48,218 bases of DNA from Paracoccus binzhouensis (lineage in GTDB: Bacteria > Pseudomonadota > Alphaproteobacteria > Rhodobacterales > Rhodobacteraceae), in NCBI RefSeq assembly GCF_016446475.1, contig NZ_JAEHFP010000016.1, positions 1-48,218 on the forward strand, in the 5' to 3' direction. The notes beneath the pieces were generated by a model. It saw only the letters and a list, made by a program, of their open reading frames with translations, was not told the origin of the DNA and ran no database searches. This document shows positions 11,035-20,178 of this stretch, piece by piece (position 1 is the stretch's first letter; every line of letters begins with the position of its first letter). The translations under genes were made by a program, and so were the position numbers.

Positions 11035-11051
11035 TGGTATTGTTTTGGCAT
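11035..11051. promoter_or_regulatory. Candidate GntR-regulator operator, copy 2
   Basis: TGGTATTGTTTTGGCAT is the reverse complement of copy 1 (10945-10961) with a single mismatch. It ends 24 bp before the murQ start, where binding would block the plus-strand promoter. The paired sites suggest joint control of both divergent operons. Confidence 0.6.
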
Positions 11052-11075
11052 TATCAGCGGAACAGGGGGAATCAC

Positions 11076-11954
11076 ATGACCGCATCCGGCACCGAGGCAA
11101 GGCATCCGGCATCCGCAGGGCTTCACGCCCGCCCGGGCGGCGAGGTGCTGCGCGTCCTGCTGGACGCGCAGGTCGCGGCGCTGGCGGCGTTGCAGCCCGC
11201 GCTGCCGGCGCTGGAGCGTGCGGCCGAGGCCGCAAGCGCCGCGCTGCGCCGGGGCGGCAGGCTCGGCTATGCCGGGGCCGGTTCCTCGGGGCTGATGGCG
11301 CTGGCGGATTGCCTGGAACTGGCCGGCACCTTCGGCATCGCGCCGGAGCGCACGCCGATGATGTTCGCTGGCGGGGCCGAGGCGCTTCTGCATCTGCAAG
11401 GCAGTGTCGAGGACGACCCGCAACTCGCGCTGGCCGACCTGGACCGCGCCGGGCTGGCGGCGGGGGATGTGCTTCTGTGCCTCTCGGCCTCGGGGCGGAC
11501 GCCCTATGCGCTGGCGATCTGCGCGGCGGCGCAGGAACGGGGGGTGACCGTGGCCGGCCTTGCCAATGTGGCGGGCTCGGCCCTGCTGGAGCGCGCCGAC
11601 ATCCCGGTGCTGATCGAGACCGGGGCCGAGGTGGTTTCCGGCTCGACCCGCATGGGCGCGGCCACGGCGCAGAAGGTGGCGCTGAACATGCTGTCTGTGC
11701 TGGTGGCGATCCGGCTGGGTCATGTCCATGACGGCTACATGGTCAATCTGGTGGCCGACAATATCAAGCTGGTGGACCGCGCCGCCCGCATCGTCGCCGC
11801 CGTGGCCGGGGTCGGGCGCGACGCGGCCGAGGCGGCGCTGTCGCACACCGGCGGCGCGGTCAAGCCCGCCATCCTGGTCGCGCGCGGCATGACGCCCGAC
11901 GCGGCCCGGGCGCGGCTGGCCGAAACCGGGGGCCTGCTGGCCCCGCTGATATGA
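11076..11954 (+). CDS. murQ: N-acetylmuramic acid 6-phosphate etherase MurQ
   Basis: A 292-aa SIS-domain lyase that cleaves the D-lactyl ether of MurNAc-6-phosphate to give GlcNAc-6-phosphate and D-lactate. Both catalytic glutamates align with E. coli MurQ (Glu83 and Glu114): Glu81 in CLELAGTFG and Glu112 in VEDD, with the same 31-residue spacing. The family signature GSTRMGAATAQKVALNMLS is present. The first SIS loop is unusual (GAGSSGLMALAD instead of GAGTSGRLGVLD). ATG at 11076 follows AGGGGGA. It heads the operon that continues with a CUT1 sugar importer, and is divergent from the genes that process its product. Confidence 0.92.
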   Translation: MTASGTEARHPASAGLHARPGGEVLRVLLDAQVAALAALQPALPALERAAEAASAALRRGGRLGYAGAGSSGLMALADCLELAGTFGIAPERTPMMFAGGAEALLHLQGSVEDDPQLALADLDRAGLAAGDVLLCLSASGRTPYALAICAAAQERGVTVAGLANVAGSALLERADIPVLIETGAEVVSGSTRMGAATAQKVALNMLSVLVAIRLGHVHDGYMVNLVADNIKLVDRAARIVAAVAGVGRDAAEAALSHTGGAVKPAILVARGMTPDAARARLAETGGLLAPLI

Positions 11955-12002
11955 TTGCAACCGGAGGGTCCGCGAGAGACCCGATGCCGAAGGGAGAAGA
12001 CC

Positions 12003-13262
12003 ATGACCAAGACCATCCGCCTGGCGCTGCTGGCCAGCACCCTGCTGGGCAGCGCCGCCTGGGCCCAGGACGTGACGCTGACCATCGAAAGCTGGCGCAA
12101 CGACGACCTCGCCATCTGGCAGGAAAAGATCATCCCGGCCTTCGAGGCGGCCAATCCCGGCATCAAGATCAATTTCGCGCCCTCGGCGCCGCCGGAATAC
12201 AACGCGGTGCTGAACTCCAAGCTGGATGCGGGCTCGGCCGGCGACCTGATCACCTGCCGGCCCTTCGACGCCTCGCTGGAGCTGTTCAAGAAGGGCAAGC
12301 TGGCCGATCTGAGCGATCTGGCGGCGATGGCGAATTTCTCGGACGTGGCGAAATCGGCCTGGCAGACCGATGACGGCAAGCAGACCTTCTGCGTGCCGAT
12401 GGCCTCGGTCATCCACGGCTTCATCTACAACAAGACCGCCTTCGAGGAGCTGGGCCTCACGCCGCCCAAGACCGAGGCGGAGTTCTTTGCGCTGCTCGAC
12501 AAGATCAAGCAGGACGGCACCTATATCCCGATGGCCATGGGCACGGCGGACCAATGGGAGGCCGCGACCATGGGCTATCAGAACATCGGCCCGAACTACT
12601 GGAAGGGCGAGGAAGGCCGCAAGGCGCTGATCGAGGGCACCTCGAGCCTGACGGATGAGCCTTGGGTCGCGCCCTTCCGCCAGCTGGCGAAATGGAAGGA
12701 CTATCTGGGCGACGGGTTCGAGGCGCAGACCTATCCCGACAGCCAGAACCTGTTCACCCTGGGCCGTGCAGCGATCTATCCGGCCGGGTCCTGGGAGATC
12801 GGCGTCTTCGGCCCGCAGATCGGCGGGGCCTTCGAGATGGGCGCCTTCCCGCCGCCGGTCCCGGCCGAGGGCGACAAGTGCTATATCAGCGACCACACCG
12901 ACATCGCGCTGGGGATGAACGCGGCGACAGAGCATCCGGAAGAGGCCAGGAAGTTCCTGGAATGGGTGGGCTCGTCGGAATTCGCCACGCTCTATGCCAA
13001 TGCGCTGCCGGGCTTCTTCTCGCTGAACGCGGCCCCGGTCGAGATGCAGGACCCGCTGGCGAAGGAATTCGTGTCCTGGCGCGAGAGCTGCGAGCCGACC
13101 ATCCGCTCGACCTACCAGATCCTGTCGCGCGGCACGCCGAACCTGGAGAACGAGACCTGGACCGCCTCGGCCAATGTCATCACCGGCGCCGAGACGCCCG
13201 AGGCCGCGGCCGAGCGGCTGCAGCAGGGCCTGGCAAGCTGGTATGCGCCGCAGCAGAAGTGA
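12003..13262 (+). CDS. CUT1 ABC transporter sugar-binding protein
   Basis: Periplasmic solute-binding protein of 419 aa (family 1, MalE/UgpB-like). It has a clear Sec signal peptide, with hydrophobic core LALLASTLLGSAAWA and predicted cleavage before QDV. The mature protein has the two-lobe SBP composition with many Trp and Tyr residues able to stack on sugar rings. ATG at 12003 is preceded by GGGAGAAGACC. It lies 48 bp after murQ and before two permeases and an ATPase. The likely ligand is an amino sugar or disaccharide from peptidoglycan or chitin; specificity cannot be read directly. Confidence 0.9.
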   Translation: MTKTIRLALLASTLLGSAAWAQDVTLTIESWRNDDLAIWQEKIIPAFEAANPGIKINFAPSAPPEYNAVLNSKLDAGSAGDLITCRPFDASLELFKKGKLADLSDLAAMANFSDVAKSAWQTDDGKQTFCVPMASVIHGFIYNKTAFEELGLTPPKTEAEFFALLDKIKQDGTYIPMAMGTADQWEAATMGYQNIGPNYWKGEEGRKALIEGTSSLTDEPWVAPFRQLAKWKDYLGDGFEAQTYPDSQNLFTLGRAAIYPAGSWEIGVFGPQIGGAFEMGAFPPPVPAEGDKCYISDHTDIALGMNAATEHPEEARKFLEWVGSSEFATLYANALPGFFSLNAAPVEMQDPLAKEFVSWRESCEPTIRSTYQILSRGTPNLENETWTASANVITGAETPEAAAERLQQGLASWYAPQQK

Positions 13263-13284
13263 TCTGCTGAGACGAAATCCTTGC

Positions 13285-13360
13285 CGGGCCTGACGGCCCG
13301 AAGTGAAATGCTGGCCGGGCCTGACGGCCCGGCGATGGCGGGGGGCTTTCCGCCCCCCGC
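13285..13360 (+). repeat. Three hairpins between binding-protein and permease genes
   Basis: Two copies of a hairpin (CGGGCC/GGCCCG at 13285-13300; GCCGGGCC-TGAC-GGCCCGGC at 13314-13333) are followed by GCGGGGGG/CCCCCCGC (13338-13360). The first two share the direct repeat GCCGGGCCTGACGGCCCG. Such stem-loops behind a binding-protein gene usually protect its mRNA or attenuate readthrough, so the binding protein outnumbers the membrane subunits. Confidence 0.7.
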
Positions 13361-13367
13361 ACCCCCC

Positions 13368-13394
13368 GAGGGTATTTTTCAAACGGAAAAGAGG
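13368..13394 (+). repeat. Diverged copy of an intergenic GTATTT repeat
   Basis: GAGGGTATTTTTCAAACGG and the following AAAAGAGG resemble the better-matched copies at 31087-31110 and 36940-36965 (GTATTT, then AACG, then AAGAAG). It runs up to the ribosome site of the first permease gene. Confidence 0.35.
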
Positions 13395-13402
13395 AGGGCG
13401 TC

Positions 13403-14320
13403 ATGGCGCAGCGGAAAGCGTTTCGCTGGCATATCGCGGTGTTTCTTGCCCCCGCGGTGCTGGTCTATACCGCCATCATGATCGTGCCGCTGTTCGGGAC
13501 GCTGAACCTGTCGCTGTTCAATACCGGCGAGGGCGGGCGGGTCTTCGTCGGGCTGCGGAACTTCGCCACGCTGTTCGGCGATCCGCGCTGGTCGGCGAGC
13601 TTCTGGAACGCGCTGGGCAACAATGCCTGGTTCTTCCTGGTGCACATGCTGGTGCAGAACCCGGTCGGCGTGGCGCTGGCGGCGCTGCTGAGCTCGCCGC
13701 GGCTGCGCGGGGCGGCCTTCTATCGCACCGCGATCTTCATCCCGACCATCCTGAGCTTCGTCATCGTCGGCTTCGTCTGGAAGCTGATCCTGTCGCCGAT
13801 CTGGGGCATTGCGCCGGGGATGCTGGACGCCGTCGGGCTGAAATCGCTGTTCGCGCCCTGGCTGGGTCGCGAGGGCACGGCGCTGACCACGCTGGCGCTG
13901 ATCTCGGTCTGGCAATTCGTCGGCATCCCGATGATGCTGATCTATGCCGCGCTGCTGTCGATCCCCGACGAGGTGATCGAGGCGGCCGAGATGGACGGCG
14001 TCACCGGCTGGTCGCAGTTCTGGAAGATCAAGCTGCCGCTGATCCTGCCCTCGATCGGCATCATCTCGATCCTGACCTTCGTCGGCAATTTCAACGCCTT
14101 CGACCTGATCTACGTGACGCAGGGCGCCTTGGCCGGGCCGAATTTCTCGACCGACATCCTGGGGACCTTCCTGTACCGCACCTTCTTCGGCTTCCAGCTG
14201 CAGATCGGCGACCCGCATATGGGCGCGACCATCGCCACCGCCATGTTCGGCATCATCCTGCTGGGCGTCGGCTTCTACCTGTTCGCCATCCAGCGCCGGC
14301 TGCGCCGCTATCAGTTCTGA
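13403..14320 (+). CDS. CUT1 ABC transporter permease (MalF-like)
   Basis: A 305-aa inner-membrane subunit with six predicted helices. The cytoplasmic EAA loop, EAAEMDGVTGWSQFWKIKLP, is at about residues 193-212 and couples to the ATPase. It pairs with the MalG-like permease 10 bp downstream. GAGGAGG precedes the ATG. Substrate is shared with the upstream binding protein. Confidence 0.92.
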   Translation: MAQRKAFRWHIAVFLAPAVLVYTAIMIVPLFGTLNLSLFNTGEGGRVFVGLRNFATLFGDPRWSASFWNALGNNAWFFLVHMLVQNPVGVALAALLSSPRLRGAAFYRTAIFIPTILSFVIVGFVWKLILSPIWGIAPGMLDAVGLKSLFAPWLGREGTALTTLALISVWQFVGIPMMLIYAALLSIPDEVIEAAEMDGVTGWSQFWKIKLPLILPSIGIISILTFVGNFNAFDLIYVTQGALAGPNFSTDILGTFLYRTFFGFQLQIGDPHMGATIATAMFGIILLGVGFYLFAIQRRLRRYQF

Positions 14321-14330
14321 GGGGAGAGCC

Positions 14331-15170
14331 ATGAGCCAAGCCCGCCATTCCACTGCTCGCAGCCTGGCCGCCCATGCCGTGCTGATCCTGTATACCGCGA
14401 TCGCGCTGTTCCCGGTCTTCGTCGTGGTCATCAACAGCTTCAAGAACCGCCGCGCGATCTTCGCCGATCCGCTGGCCGTGCCGGGGCCGGAAAGCTTCGA
14501 CCTGGTCGGCTATCGCACGGTGCTGGCGCAGGGGGATTTCGTCCTTTATTTCCAGAACTCGCTGATCGTCACCGTGGCCAGCCTGTTCTTCGTGCTGCTG
14601 TTCGGCGCCATGGCGGCCTTCGCGCTGTCGGAATACCGCTTTCGCGGCAACATGCTGATGGGGCTGTATCTGGCCTTGGGGATCATGATCCCGATCCGGC
14701 TGGGCACCGTCGCCATCCTGCAGATGATGGTGGCCTCCGGGCTGGTGAACACGCTGACGGCGCTGGTGCTGGTCTATACCGCCCAAGGGTTGCCGCTGGC
14801 GGTGTTCATCCTGTCCGAGTTCATGCGCGGCGTCTCGGACGACCTGAAGAATGCCGGCCGCATCGACGGACTGTCGGAATACACCATCTTCTTCCGGCTG
14901 GTCCTGCCGCTGGTGCGGCCGGCCATGGCCACCGTCGCCGTCTTCACCATGATCCCGATCTGGAACGACCTGTGGTTCCCGCTGATCCTGGCGCCCAGCG
15001 AGGCGACCAAGACCGTCACCCTGGGCAGCCAGGTCTTCATCGGCCAGTTCGTCACCAACTGGAACGCGGTGCTGGCGGCGCTGAGCCTCGCCATCCTGCC
15101 GGTGCTGGTGCTTTACCTGATCTTCTCGCGCCAGCTGATCCGCGGGATCACCGCCGGCGCCGTCAAATGA
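14331..15170 (+). CDS. CUT1 ABC transporter permease (MalG-like)
   Basis: A 279-aa inner-membrane subunit with six predicted helices and a variant EAA loop ([21 protein letters not shown], near residue 175). The N-terminal helix carries the usual [14 protein letters not shown] stretch of the second CUT1 permease. It follows the MalF-like gene by 10 bp with GGGGAGAGCC before the ATG, and is followed by the ATPase gene 25 bp on. Confidence 0.92.
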   Translation: MSQARHSTARSLAAHAVLILYTAIALFPVFVVVINSFKNRRAIFADPLAVPGPESFDLVGYRTVLAQGDFVLYFQNSLIVTVASLFFVLLFGAMAAFALSEYRFRGNMLMGLYLALGIMIPIRLGTVAILQMMVASGLVNTLTALVLVYTAQGLPLAVFILSEFMRGVSDDLKNAGRIDGLSEYTIFFRLVLPLVRPAMATVAVFTMIPIWNDLWFPLILAPSEATKTVTLGSQVFIGQFVTNWNAVLAALSLAILPVLVLYLIFSRQLIRGITAGAVK

Positions 15171-15195
15171 TCCGTCTTGCAGCAAGGAGATCCCG

Positions 15196-16188
<993 letters not shown>

Positions 16189-16269
16189 CGCCTTTTGTCG
16201 CAGCGCGCTTGCGCGCCGGCCGGGCCGCTCCTACTGTTTTTTCAGGCAGGCAAGGGGGAGGGGCGGCCG

Positions 16270-17007
16270 GTGCTGCTTGCTGTGCTCAGCGACATCCATG
16301 CCAATCGCGAGGCCTTCGCCGCCGTGCTCGAGGATGCGCGGGCCCGCGGCGCGACCGGCTTCGCCATCTTGGGCGACATCGTCGGCTATGGTCCCGATCC
16401 GGAATGGTGCGTGGATCGTGCCATGCGGCTGGTGGCCGAGGGCGCGATCTGCCTTCGGGGCAATCACGACAGCGCCGTCGACGCGGCCGAAAGCCTGAAT
16501 GCGCAGGCCCGCGCCGTGATCGACTGGACGCGGCCGCGGCTGTCACCGGCGCAGCGCGGCTTCCTGGCGGCCCTGCCGCTGACCGAGCGGCGGGGCGAGG
16601 TGCTGCTGGTCCATGCCGGGGCGCAGGCGCCGCGGGACTGGGTCTATGTGACCGGCCCCGGCTCGGCCGCGCCCAGCTTTCGCGCCTGCGACGCCCGGCT
16701 GATCCTGTGCGGCCACGTGCATGTGCCGCAGCTTTACAGCTGCGACCTGCGCGGCACGGTGCATGACCATCCGCCCCGCATCGGCGAGGGCTTTCCGCTG
16801 CTCGGCTCGCGGCGCTGGCTGGCGGTGCTGGGCGCGGTCGGACAGCCACGCGACGGCGTGCCGCAGGCCGGCTATGCGCTGCTCGACACCGACCGCAACG
16901 AGCTGACCCTGCGCCGGGTGGCCTATGACGCGGCCGCCGTCGCCTCGCGCCTGCGGGCCGAGGGCCTGCCCGAGGCGCTGGCGCAGCGCCTGCTGGAGGG
17001 GCGCTGA
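16270..17007 (+). CDS. Calcineurin-like metallophosphoesterase
   Basis: A 245-aa cytosolic metallophosphoesterase. All signature blocks are present: SDIHAN (D-x-H), LGDIVGYG (G-D), RGNHDS (G-N-H-D), LVHAG and CGHVHVPQ (G-H-x-H), enough for a dinuclear metal centre. I place the start at GTG 16270, where the conserved VLLAVLSDIH strand begins just after GGAGGGG; an upstream TTG at 16195 gives an unconserved tail. Its stop shares a base with the start of the kinase-USP gene (TGATG). It may therefore be the phosphatase partner of that kinase; a nucleotide phosphatase (ApaH/YfcE-like) role is the alternative. Confidence 0.88.
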   Translation: MLLAVLSDIHANREAFAAVLEDARARGATGFAILGDIVGYGPDPEWCVDRAMRLVAEGAICLRGNHDSAVDAAESLNAQARAVIDWTRPRLSPAQRGFLAALPLTERRGEVLLVHAGAQAPRDWVYVTGPGSAAPSFRACDARLILCGHVHVPQLYSCDLRGTVHDHPPRIGEGFPLLGSRRWLAVLGAVGQPRDGVPQAGYALLDTDRNELTLRRVAYDAAAVASRLRAEGLPEALAQRLLEGR

Positions 17008-18407
17008 TGCGGCCGGCCGAAGGGATGCGGATCGACGGCTTCACCCTGGGCCCGCGCCTGCACAAGGGCGGCTTCGCCACCATCTGGCCGGTGACGCATC
17101 CCGACCATGACCTGCCGATGGTGATGAAGGTGCCGACCATCCTGGACGGATTCGACGGTCCGACCATCGTCGGCTTCGAGGTCGAGCAGATGATCCTGCC
17201 GCGCCTCTCCGGCCCGCATGTGCCGCGGGTGATCGCCAGCGGCGGCTTCGACCCGATGCCCTATCTGGTGACCGAGGCCATTCCCGGCACCAGCCTGCAG
17301 CCGCTGTTCAACACCGCGCCTCTGGCCCTGGACCGGGCGCTGGACCTGGCGCGGCGCATGGCGGCGGCGGTGCACGACCTGCATCGCCAGCAGGTGATCC
17401 ACCTGGACCTGAAGCCCGGCAACATGATGACCCGGCCGGACGGCACCGTGGTCTGCATCGACTTCGGTCTGGCGCATAGCGACCTGCTGCCCGACCTGCT
17501 GGCCGAGGAATTCGCCAGCCCGATGGGCAGCTTTCCCTATATCGCGCCCGAGCAGATCCTGGGCCGGCGCGACGAGCTGCGCAGCGACGTCTTCGCGCTG
17601 GGGGCGATGCTCTACCAGCTCGTCACCGGGCAGCTGCCCTTCGGCGACCCGCCCGGCCTGCGCGGCGCCCGCCGGCGGCTGTGGCGCGACCCCTTGCCGC
17701 CGCGCGCCATCGACCCGGGCATCCCGCCCTGGCTGCAGGAGGTGATCCTGCGCGCCCTGGCCGTCGATCCGGCCGAGCGCACCGCCTCGGCCGCGCAGCT
17801 TCTGTTCGATCTGGAACATCCCGAGAAGGTGGCGCTGACCGCCCGCGCCACCCGCATGACCCGCGACGGCTTCTGGACGGTCTGGCGCCGGCGGCGCCGG
17901 ATGGGCCGGCTGCGCAGCTTCGCCCGGCCGCCCGGCGGCACCGCGGCGCAGATCATGGAAGCCCCGGTGCTGATCGCCGCCGTGGACCTGGCGCCGGACA
18001 TGGAGCGGCTGTCCGAGCGCATCCTGAACGGCATGCGCGACCTGCTGTCGGTGCGGCCGCAGGCGCGGGTGGCCTGCGTCAACGTCATCCGCACCCATCG
18101 CATCGGCATCGACACCGGCACCGACGACGAGGGGCGGCACCTGCATGTCAGCCGGCTGGTGGCGCTGAGGGCCTGGGGCCAGCGCCTGGGCCTGCCCGAG
18201 GACCGCGTGACCTTCACCGTGCTCGAGGGCACCGACCCGGCCGGCGAGATCCTGGACCATGCCCGCCGCATCATGGCCGACCATATCATGATGGGGGCGC
18301 GGGCCAGTTCCTCGACCCGGCGCTATCTCGGCTCGGTCTCGTCCCGCGTGGTGGCCGAGGCGCCCTGCGACGTGACCGTGCTGCGCCTGCCGCAGTCCGG
18401 GGGCTAG
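17007..18407 (+). CDS. Ser/Thr protein kinase fused to a universal stress protein domain
   Basis: A 466-aa fusion. Residues 10-280 form a Hanks-type kinase: a degenerate glycine loop LHKGGFATIW, Lys41 (VMKVP), Glu60 of helix C, catalytic loop HLDLKPGN (132-139, Asp134), DFG (152-154) and APE (180-182), so it should be active. An Arg-rich linker (WRRRRRMGRLR, near 293-303) leads to a UspA-like domain (about 319-462) ending in a nucleotide-loop variant, GARASSSTRRYLGS. No membrane segment is seen. It is coupled to the upstream metallophosphoesterase, suggesting a reversible phosphorylation module tied to stress or ATP sensing. Its TAG stop overlaps the CDF transporter stop at CTAG. Confidence 0.92.
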   Translation: MRPAEGMRIDGFTLGPRLHKGGFATIWPVTHPDHDLPMVMKVPTILDGFDGPTIVGFEVEQMILPRLSGPHVPRVIASGGFDPMPYLVTEAIPGTSLQPLFNTAPLALDRALDLARRMAAAVHDLHRQQVIHLDLKPGNMMTRPDGTVVCIDFGLAHSDLLPDLLAEEFASPMGSFPYIAPEQILGRRDELRSDVFALGAMLYQLVTGQLPFGDPPGLRGARRRLWRDPLPPRAIDPGIPPWLQEVILRALAVDPAERTASAAQLLFDLEHPEKVALTARATRMTRDGFWTVWRRRRRMGRLRSFARPPGGTAAQIMEAPVLIAAVDLAPDMERLSERILNGMRDLLSVRPQARVACVNVIRTHRIGIDTGTDDEGRHLHVSRLVALRAWGQRLGLPEDRVTFTVLEGTDPAGEILDHARRIMADHIMMGARASSSTRRYLGSVSSRVVAEAPCDVTVLRLPQSGG

Positions 18408-19291
18408 ATCACCAGAACGCCCGAATGCTTGGCCTTGTGCTCGGGCTCGACATGGATGGTGATCAGCGCGCCGGGCAGCTTCTTCTTCAGCGCCTGCTCG
18501 ACGCGGTCGCAGATCTCATGCGCGGCATCGACCGTGGTCTGGCCGTCCACCACCAGGTGGAAGTCGATGAAAGTGCGCGGCCCGGCATGGCGGGTGCGCA
18601 GGTCATGCGCCTCGATGGCGCCGGTGGCCGCGTCCGAGATGGTGGCGCGGATGTCGGCCAGCGTTTCCTCGGCCACCGCCTCGTCCATCAGCCCGGAAAG
18701 CGAGCTGGCCGTGACCTTCCAGCCCGACCACAGGATGTTGAGCGCGACCAGCGCCGCCAGCGCCGGGTCCAGCACCGCCCAGCCGGTCAGCACCGCCAGC
18801 GCCACCCCGGCCACGACGCCGGCCGAGGAGATCACGTCCGACAGCAGGTGATGCCCGTCCGCGACCAGCGCCGGCGAGCGCAGCCGGCGGCCGCGACCGA
18901 TCAGCACCCAGCACCACAGCCCGTTCAGCACGCTGGCCAGGCCGTTGACCAGCAGCCCCTGCCAGGGCGCGTCCAGCATGCGCGGGTTCTGGAAGCCGTG
19001 CCAGGCTTCGCGCAGGATCAGCAGCGCGGCGACGATGATCATCACCCCCTCCAGCACGGCGCTGAAGAATTCGGCCTTGTGGTGGCCATAGGGATGGTCC
19101 TTGTCGGCGGGCTTGGCGGCGACGCGGATGGCGATCAGCGCCGCCAGGGCCGTCGCCACGTTCACCGTGCTTTCCAGCGCGTCCGAAAGCAGCGCGACCG
19201 AGCCGGTCAGCCACCAGGCCAGCGCCTTCAGCCCCAGCACGACCAGGCCGACGAGGATGCTGCCCAGGGCGATCTTCTCGGTGGCGGACAT
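18404..19291 (-). CDS. Cation diffusion facilitator (CDF) metal exporter
   Basis: A 295-aa inner-membrane antiporter of the CDF family (FieF/ZitB-like) exporting divalent metals such as Zn, Fe or Mn. Metal-site helices are visible as SDALEST (helix 2, D-x3 pattern) and ADGHHLLSD (helix 5, H-x3-D as in FieF). HPYGHHKAE lies in the cytoplasmic loop after helix 2. The C-terminal cytoplasmic domain (from about 205) has the dimerisation fold with HAGPRTFIDFHL and ends in a His-containing tail. It is convergent with the kinase-USP gene. Confidence 0.93.
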   Translation of the reverse strand: MSATEKIALGSILVGLVVLGLKALAWWLTGSVALLSDALESTVNVATALAALIAIRVAAKPADKDHPYGHHKAEFFSAVLEGVMIIVAALLILREAWHGFQNPRMLDAPWQGLLVNGLASVLNGLWCWVLIGRGRRLRSPALVADGHHLLSDVISSAGVVAGVALAVLTGWAVLDPALAALVALNILWSGWKVTASSLSGLMDEAVAEETLADIRATISDAATGAIEAHDLRTRHAGPRTFIDFHLVVDGQTTVDAAHEICDRVEQALKKKLPGALITIHVEPEHKAKHSGVLVI

Positions 19292-19366
19292 GCCGATTCC
19301 CCTTCTGGTCCCGCGCCGGGGGTTCTCTAACGCCCCGTGCCGGCCCCGCCAACCGCCTTTCCGGCC

Positions 19367-19633
19367 TCAGGCGCCCAGCCGGGCCAGCCCCGCCATCACC
19401 GCCGCCGTCACGACGCCGAAGATCAGCGAGGCCAGCAGCCAGTTGCGCCAGAACGGCCGGTGCGGGCCGATCAGGTCGGTCTGCGGATCCTTCTTCAGCT
19501 TGCCCTCGGCAAAGCGCGCGCGGCGCTTGTCGAAGGTGGCCCGCGCCATCGGGGTCTTGAACATCAGCGCGAAGGCCGGTCCGGCGAACAGCGCCACCAG
19601 CAGCACGAAGACCGCGGCCATGCCGCCGGTCAT
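19367..19633 (-). CDS. Small two-helix membrane protein
   Basis: An 88-aa protein with a hydrophobic N-terminal helix (VFVLLVALFAGPAFALMF), a charged middle (ARATFDKRRARFAEGKLKKD) and a C-terminal helix. I do not recognise a family. Its ATG overlaps the stop of the upstream lipoprotein gene by 4 nt (ATGA), so the two are co-translated; the CDF exporter follows 75 bp downstream on the same strand. Confidence 0.7.
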   Translation of the reverse strand: MTGGMAAVFVLLVALFAGPAFALMFKTPMARATFDKRRARFAEGKLKKDPQTDLIGPHRPFWRNWLLASLIFGVVTAAVMAGLARLGA

Positions 19634-19986
19634 TGCGCCAGCGCCTTGAATTCCAGCGTGACGCCATTCGCCATCAGCGAGAAGCTGCCGTCATCGCCCA
19701 GCGGCTTTTCCTCGGCGCAGAGCGGCTCTGCGGCATCGGTCGGCTGCACGCACAGCCTGCCGTCCTCGCGCCACCATTTGCCCTCGGCGACCGGCTTGGG
19801 GTTGTTGTCCTCCATGTCGGCGAAGGTGCCGTCCTCCTTGAAGATCGTGCGGTTCTGGCTGCCCTCGACGGTCACCACCGAATAGATGCCGGGCTTCATC
19901 GGGCCTTCGCCCTGTTCGTCGCGGCAACCCGTCAGCAAGGCCAGGGCCAGCAGCGGGGCAGAGATCAGCAAGGATTTTCTGGTCAT
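19630..19986 (-). CDS. Small lipoprotein of unknown function
   Basis: A 118-aa protein with a lipoprotein signal: charged start MTRKS, hydrophobic core, and lipobox LLTGC, giving a lipidated Cys at about residue 20. The mature part is acidic, with a beta-rich composition including GIYSVVTVEGSQNRTIFKED and GKWWREDGRLCVQP and two further Cys residues. This suggests a small beta-barrel or lipocalin-like fold, but I cannot name a family. The ATG at 19986 is preferred; another ATG lies three codons upstream. Confidence 0.72.
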   Translation of the reverse strand: MTRKSLLISAPLLALALLTGCRDEQGEGPMKPGIYSVVTVEGSQNRTIFKEDGTFADMEDNNPKPVAEGKWWREDGRLCVQPTDAAEPLCAEEKPLGDDGSFSLMANGVTLEFKALAQ

Positions 19987-20152
19987 GAAACGCATCCTGA
20001 AAGCAGCAAGAAACGGGTCTTGTTCCCATGCGAGAACCGCCGGCGCAAGCCCCGCGCCCTTCATCCTGAAAGGCCCGGCCTGCCAGCCCGCGGCCATCCA
20101 GCGCAAGGACAGGACCGCGGCCCGAGCCGCCATTCGCTGCGCCCGACAGGCA

Positions 20153-20174
20153 AAGGGGCCCCGCGGGGCCCCTT
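20153..20174 (-). terminator. Perfect palindrome after gltB
   Basis: AAGGGGCCCC-GC-GGGGCCCCTT is a perfect 10-bp-arm palindrome starting 4 bp beyond the gltB stop. The T-run expected of an intrinsic terminator is weak. The remaining 140 bp up to the lipoprotein start shows nothing else I can name. Confidence 0.65.
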
Positions 20175-20178
20175 CGGA

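Noticed and set aside
16195..16269. Longer metallophosphoesterase from a TTG at 16195
   Set aside because: The extra 25 residues precede the conserved first strand and lack homology, and GTG 16270 has a better ribosome site.
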